A stretch of 9,242 bases of DNA from an uncultured Saprospiraceae bacterium (GTDB lineage Bacteria > Bacteroidota > Bacteroidia > Chitinophagales > Saprospiraceae), in the NCBI GenBank assembly GCA_937959095.1, contig CALGLY010000373.1, positions 1 through 9,242 on the forward strand, in the 5' to 3' direction. A program made the position numbers and the translations under genes. Under the pieces are notes generated by a model, which ran no database searches, was not told the DNA's origin, and was given only the letters and a program-made list of their open reading frames with translations. This document shows, piece after piece, positions 5,831 through 9,242 of the stretch; the first letter of the stretch is position 1, and every line of letters starts with the position of its first letter.

Positions 5831-7525
5831 ATGAAACAACATCAGCTATTAGCTACTCTCGTAGCATTTTCCCTTTGTTACTTTTTTAATCTTCAAACGA
5901 TTCTTGGGCAAAAAAATATCAGCTCAAAAGAGATTACGGCGACTATAGATTCCTTATTTGCCGATAGGATGACAATGACCACTCCAGGAGCTTCTGTTAT
6001 TATATTACAAGGCGAAAAAGTCCTTTTATCAAAAGATTATGGTGCAGCTAATTTGACTTTTGGAGTAGCCTTTAATGAAAATACGGTCTTCCCTTTGGAA
6101 GGACTTACGGAGCAATTAGTTGTTTTTTCCATTTTACAACTGGAAAAAAAAAAACAGCTTAACTTAGACGATTCTGTAAATAAATATTTACCAGAACTTG
6201 GTTTTCAAGATCAAGTATCCTTATCTCATTTGCTAAATCATAGCAGTGATTTGCCATTTATTGCTTCCTTAAGACTTATGGCTGGTTGGAAGTTCTCGGA
6301 TCCTTTTACGCAGGAGGATTTTTTAAATTTTACAAAAAAATTCAGCTCCAACCTAAGTCCAGATAAAGAATTTCGGCATAGTCATTCAGGCATTAAAATT
6401 TTGCAGATGGTGGTAGAAAAGGTAGCAGGACGCTCTTTTTCTGAATATGCTGCTACCCATATTTTCGCTCCTCTTAACATGACCAATAGTACAGTCAAGG
6501 TAGAAAACTCTATTGAATCTAAAAATAGCGCTGTAGGATATGATAAAACCGATACCGGATACTTGAACGTAATTGTTACACCATTTGAAGCACATTCACC
6601 TCATACCTATACGACTAGATTAGATTTTCAAAAATGGATGGCTAATTATCAATCCAAAAGATTTGAAGGAGCTATTTTTGAACGAATGGATGAATCGCTT
6701 TTTATTGCTGGAAAATTACAGGAAAGAAGCAATCGAGCATACTGTCTTGGACAACATAGGTATTGGAAATATCTCGGGCAAGATGAATTCTATATGACAG
6801 AAACAGGCAATGGATTTTCTTGGAAGTGGACCCGTTCAACGCAATCCGAGACCTCCATAATGGTCGTAGGAAACCTTGATTCGTATATAGGCTCTAAAGT
6901 CAATGCAATCGCTGATCTTTTAGTGGACTATGACACTCCTATTTCATCCGATAGGAAGGATACTGAATCAGCTCCTTTAGCCTTGTCTAAAAGAGAAATG
7001 GAAGCATGTACTGGATTCTATTGGAATGAAGATTATTTATATACCACGGAAATCAGTATCAAGGATGGGCAATTGTATCATTCTGATAATGATAATGGAT
7101 TCAATTTTGTAATGACTCCTTTAACAAAGACCTTTTTCAAAACACCCTTTGGAGGCACCTTAGAATTTACAAATATTGGGGGAAATCAGAAAAAAATGAG
7201 CAATATATTACCCGATGGAAGAGTGTTTGATAGTAAGCAATACGATGCCTCCACCTTGAAAGAAGGAGATCAATTAAAATATGAAGGAATATATACCTCT
7301 GATAAATTAAAGGCTTTCTATCGAGTGGTATGGGAAAACAATAAACTCTTATTAAAACGGAGTAGAAAAGCTAATCTTGAGTTAACACCTATTGGAGACC
7401 ATCAATTTCGAACGGCAGAAATTGATTTTAGATTGATCCAATTTAAAGAGTCTATTGATGGTTCTTTTCAGAAAATGACTATTTCCACTATGGCTTTGAG
7501 AGATGTTGAATTTCGAAAATTGTAA
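5831..7525 (+). CDS. Secreted serine beta-lactamase/PBP-fold protein lacking catalytic residues
   Basis: The 564-residue product has a signal peptide (cleavage likely at ILG-QKN, after residue 26). A beta-lactamase-fold domain typical of class C/esterase-like serine hydrolases spans about 33-370. Family landmarks are clear: TPGASVIILQGEKVL, then QLNLDDSVNKYLPEL, SHLLNHSSDLP and the IFAPLNMTNST block. Where the family has the nucleophile motif SxxK, this protein has G91-L-T-E94. The usual YxN is H183-S-H185. The usual H-G-G near the C-terminal strand is replaced by T-E-T-G around 323-326. Ser, Lys, Tyr and His are thus all absent, so peptidase or lactamase activity is not expected. Two repeated C-terminal beta domains follow (about 388-475 and 480-564), each opening with a G-x-Y motif (TGFYWNEDY; EGIYTSDK), like the DUF3471/lipocalin-like tails of this family. 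The frame is intact throughout. A binding, scaffolding or inhibitor role is possible. The start is set by the signal peptide. Confidence 0.85.
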   Translation: MKQHQLLATLVAFSLCYFFNLQTILGQKNISSKEITATIDSLFADRMTMTTPGASVIILQGEKVLLSKDYGAANLTFGVAFNENTVFPLEGLTEQLVVFSILQLEKKKQLNLDDSVNKYLPELGFQDQVSLSHLLNHSSDLPFIASLRLMAGWKFSDPFTQEDFLNFTKKFSSNLSPDKEFRHSHSGIKILQMVVEKVAGRSFSEYAATHIFAPLNMTNSTVKVENSIESKNSAVGYDKTDTGYLNVIVTPFEAHSPHTYTTRLDFQKWMANYQSKRFEGAIFERMDESLFIAGKLQERSNRAYCLGQHRYWKYLGQDEFYMTETGNGFSWKWTRSTQSETSIMVVGNLDSYIGSKVNAIADLLVDYDTPISSDRKDTESAPLALSKREMEACTGFYWNEDYLYTTEISIKDGQLYHSDNDNGFNFVMTPLTKTFFKTPFGGTLEFTNIGGNQKKMSNILPDGRVFDSKQYDASTLKEGDQLKYEGIYTSDKLKAFYRVVWENNKLLLKRSRKANLELTPIGDHQFRTAEIDFRLIQFKESIDGSFQKMTISTMALRDVEFRKL

Positions 7526-7574
7526 TACAATATACAAGTACTGCTGCAAGTAGAACTGAGATGAGTTTTTTCAT
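7488..7574 (-). CDS. Possible 28-residue hydrophobic peptide or gene remnant
   Basis: On the minus strand an ATG at 7574 opens MKKLISVLLAAVLVYC and ends at a TAG (7488-7490) after 28 codons. The start looks just like a signal peptide or membrane peptide, with two Lys and then about 14 hydrophobic residues. Its second half is antisense to the last codons of the hydrolase-like gene. A perfect-stem hairpin lies immediately upstream. It may be a chance frame, a truncated start of a lost secreted-protein gene or a small membrane peptide. No ribosome binding site helps to decide. Confidence 0.2.
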   Translation of the reverse strand: MKKLISVLLAAVLVYCITIFEIQHLSKP

Positions 7575-7577
7575 GCC

Positions 7578-7623
7578 TTGGATTCAAGTAATAAATACCG
7601 TTGCATTTATTACTTGAATCCAA
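7578..7623. terminator. Perfect 18-19 bp hairpin between convergent genes
   Basis: TTGGATTCAAGTAATAAAT (7578-7596) and its exact complement (7605-7623) enclose an 8-base loop. CATGC (7572-7576) and GCATG (7627-7631) may extend the stem. It lies 52 bases after the hydrolase-like gene and about 100 bases after the convergent arylsulfotransferase gene, so it could end transcription from both sides. There is no clear T-run. A further inverted-repeat element is the alternative. Confidence 0.5.
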
Positions 7624-7660
7624 TATGCATGCTTATCGTAATTACAGAAAGATCGCAATT

Positions 7661-7724
7661 TTAGGGAATCGGCAATAAATAAGGTACCCATTATGGCGTA
7701 GATTATTTTTTGTCGATTCCCTTA
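7661..7724. repeat. Short inverted-repeat element F at the arylsulfotransferase stop
   Basis: Arms 7663-7682 (AGGGAATCGGCAATAAATAA) and 7703-7722 match inversely at 18 of 20 positions around a 20-base loop. On the minus strand it reads TAA-GGGAATCGACA...GATTCCC-TAA, the same GG start and TAA flanks as elements C and D. An 11-base block ending in CA followed by an ATAA stretch is shared by the ends of all three. The first TAA is the stop codon of the arylsulfotransferase-like gene (7722-7724). It may act as that gene's terminator, or be a very short member of the same element family. Confidence 0.5.
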
Positions 7725-9242
7725 CTTTAAAAATATTTTTTCTGTATAAAGACCACCACCATTAGACGCTTTGAGGTGTATAAAATAAATTCCCATCAAT
7801 TGAGTCGGCAGGTCTACAGTATGCATTAAATCATTGATTGTTACATTCAATAATTGCCGCCCCATAAGATCAACTAAAGAGAAGTTTGCTTGCTGTAGTT
7901 GCGGATTATGAATTTGGATAGTACGGAAGCTCGACTGATAATTAATTTCCATCTCTACCAAAGACTCCTTTTCTATAGACGAAATAAGAAACGTACAGTC
8001 TAAAGGATTTTCGCCAAGCTCGATTGTTTCACCAGCCGTTAAATCTAACCCTTCAAAACCCGGGAAATCAGGCGCGTATTTATAGGCTCTAAAATTAGCG
8101 TTATTACTAGCGTTTTGTCCCTGCCTGCCAGGGAAATCTCCAAACAAAGGGATGATATATTCCCAAACTTTATTTTTGCTTGGATCAATTTCAAAGATCA
8201 TCCCTAGCGAACCTGCATTCAATAGCGTATTGCCATTCGGCAGCCGTTGAGCATTTGACAAATAAGGAGAATAGAAATCTTCACTCGACTGATCACCATA
8301 TTTCCATTCGCTATCATCAGGGCCATAAGGATTGGTAGCTGAAACGATATAAGCGCCATTGGCATCTTGTGGAGGACTGATGATTTCGGCTGTTGAATAA
8401 TCGGGACCAGGGCGACCGTTTCCATTATTGAAAATTAAAATCTTACCTGCATCCATCAAGCCGTCCCGTATCCAATGCGCACCATGTTGACCGAATAGTT
8501 TTTGATCGCTTACAGCACCTCTATGGTATGCAGAAGCATTTCCCCAGCGATATAAAATAGCACCGCCTTTACCATAACGACCACCACTATGGGTCGCTGC
8601 CTCGGCAGTAGTTGTACTATGATCCAAAATCCAAATTTCATCTGAATTACGTACACTAATTAATATTTGATCTAAGGCAGCATTATAATCAATGGCATTA
8701 AAATGATTCCAATCTCTAGTAGCATTTGAGTTGGAACTATTCAACTCTGGTAAGTTAATATTGAATAATTCAGGATGTTCTGAAACGACTCCATAATTGA
8801 GTTTATTGGCATCAAAATCTTGGATATAATGATCTTTAATTTGCCATTCCCAGACAATATTAGCTTCATTATTACCGACTGGTTCTAGCTCCAAAATACG
8901 CTCTGACCACATATAACCTTCCTGCGCAATTTCATTTGGATCTCGTCCTAATTCTATGATTTCAGCTTCATAAACCAATTCCCAAGTTAAGACCAAAATA
9001 TTTCCATTGGGCATATAGACCGCATCGTGATGCGAAAGCTGGGTAGCCGTATTGATTTCATAACTCCAAACCGTATTATTATCCCAATCCACTAATTCTA
9101 AACCACCCGCATTACTAGCCGAAGTGAATGGACCAACCAAGTCTGCTTTATAGGTTCGTAACATTAATCCATTGTCTAGGAAGTAAGCAGAAAGTCCCGG
9201 TCGGGTGCCTCTATCCCATTCATTCACCAAGTAGCCACATTG
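7722..9242 (-). CDS. Arylsulfotransferase-like beta-propeller with T9SS sorting tail (5' partial)
   Basis: The frame stays open to the window edge (it begins ...QCGYLVNEWDRG), so the true start and signal peptide lie beyond 9242; 506 residues are visible. A TTG at 9230 could be read as a start, but the family pattern GYL-x-x-W-x-PGLSAYFLDNG begins before it, so I call the gene partial. The propeller has repeated blade motifs such as LPNGNTLLNAG and MPNGNILVL. Conserved histidine motifs typical of aryl-sulfate sulfotransferase-like proteins are LSHHDAVYMP (His71, His72), RDWNHFNAIDYN (His180), RWGN (232-235) and GQHGAHWIRDG (His253, His256). Such enzymes move sulfate from phenolic esters to phenols, but the real substrate is unknown. 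Residues about 425-506 form a type A T9SS sorting domain (FSLVDLMGRQLLNVTI, then GIYFIHLKAS and a terminal KIFLK), so it is exported across the outer membrane and released or anchored at the surface. Element F overlaps the stop codon. Confidence 0.85.
   Translation of the reverse strand, partial: QCGYLVNEWDRGTRPGLSAYFLDNGLMLRTYKADLVGPFTSASNAGGLELVDWDNNTVWSYEINTATQLSHHDAVYMPNGNILVLTWELVYEAEIIELGRDPNEIAQEGYMWSERILELEPVGNNEANIVWEWQIKDHYIQDFDANKLNYGVVSEHPELFNINLPELNSSNSNATRDWNHFNAIDYNAALDQILISVRNSDEIWILDHSTTTAEAATHSGGRYGKGGAILYRWGNASAYHRGAVSDQKLFGQHGAHWIRDGLMDAGKILIFNNGNGRPGPDYSTAEIISPPQDANGAYIVSATNPYGPDDSEWKYGDQSSEDFYSPYLSNAQRLPNGNTLLNAGSLGMIFEIDPSKNKVWEYIIPLFGDFPGRQGQNASNNANFRAYKYAPDFPGFEGLDLTAGETIELGENPLDCTFLISSIEKESLVEMEINYQSSFRTIQIHNPQLQQANFSLVDLMGRQLLNVTINDLMHTVDLPTQLMGIYFIHLKASNGGGLYTEKIFLK
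8118..8134. repeat. Small CCTG palindrome within the arylsulfotransferase gene
   Basis: TCCCTG-CCTGC-CAGGGA is a 6-bp inverted repeat, GC-rich for this window, and shares CCTGCCTG with the palindrome in element D. It codes in frame for FPGRQGQ on the minus strand. A short REP-like insertion or chance are both possible. Confidence 0.3.

Noticed and set aside
6386..6595. A 69-codon minus-strand frame inside the hydrolase-like gene
   Set aside because: Antisense shadow; no recognisable features.
8219..8425. A 68-codon frame on the same strand as the arylsulfotransferase but in another phase
   Set aside because: It lies inside the well-supported propeller frame and shows no domain.
9228..9230. 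TTG as the start of the arylsulfotransferase gene
   Set aside because: The frame stays open to the window edge with family-like residues upstream, and no signal peptide follows the TTG although a T9SS cargo needs one.

Overview
The window looks like a piece of a low-GC Bacteroidota chromosome, possibly class Saprospiria (Lewinella/Aureispira-like). This rests on four things. The last gene carries a C-terminal type IX secretion (T9SS) sorting domain. Signal peptides end just before Gln, and there are Bacteroidota-style lipoboxes. Gene starts lack Shine-Dalgarno sequences and sit behind A/T-rich leaders. Promoter-like sites resemble the TTG / TAnnTTTG type. The genus is a guess.

Layout. Bases 1-334 hold no gene but two neighbouring copies (A, B) of a miniature inverted-repeat element. 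Bases 335-2725 (+) encode a 7TMR-DISM-type hybrid sensor histidine kinase. Bases 2896-4101 (+) encode an unrecognised outer-membrane beta-barrel protein. It converges, sharing a 4-base overlap of stop codons, on an RluE-type 23S rRNA pseudouridine synthase (4098-4691, -). Bases 4692-4961 hold element C, a near-perfect palindrome and a terminator hairpin. Bases 4962-5480 (-) encode a histidine-phosphatase-family lipoprotein. Bases 5481-5830 hold element D and a possible promoter. Bases 5831-7525 (+) encode a secreted beta-lactamase/PBP-fold protein in which all three catalytic motifs are replaced. Bases 7526-7721 hold a perfect-stem hairpin and the small element F. Bases 7722-9242 (-) encode an arylsulfotransferase-like beta-propeller with a T9SS tail; its 5' end lies outside the window.

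The genes do not form an obvious operon or pathway. Most act at the cell envelope (sensor kinase, barrel protein, lipoprotein phosphatase, secreted hydrolase-like protein, T9SS cargo); RluE is a housekeeping RNA-modification enzyme. The two most interesting points are these. First, a family of diverged miniature inverted-repeat elements fills nearly every intergenic gap. Two or three are flanked by TAA, and the arms within one element match each other far better than they match other elements. Second, the serine-hydrolase-fold protein is full length but appears catalytically dead. I see no CRISPR array, tRNA, rRNA, transposase gene or recognisable defence system.
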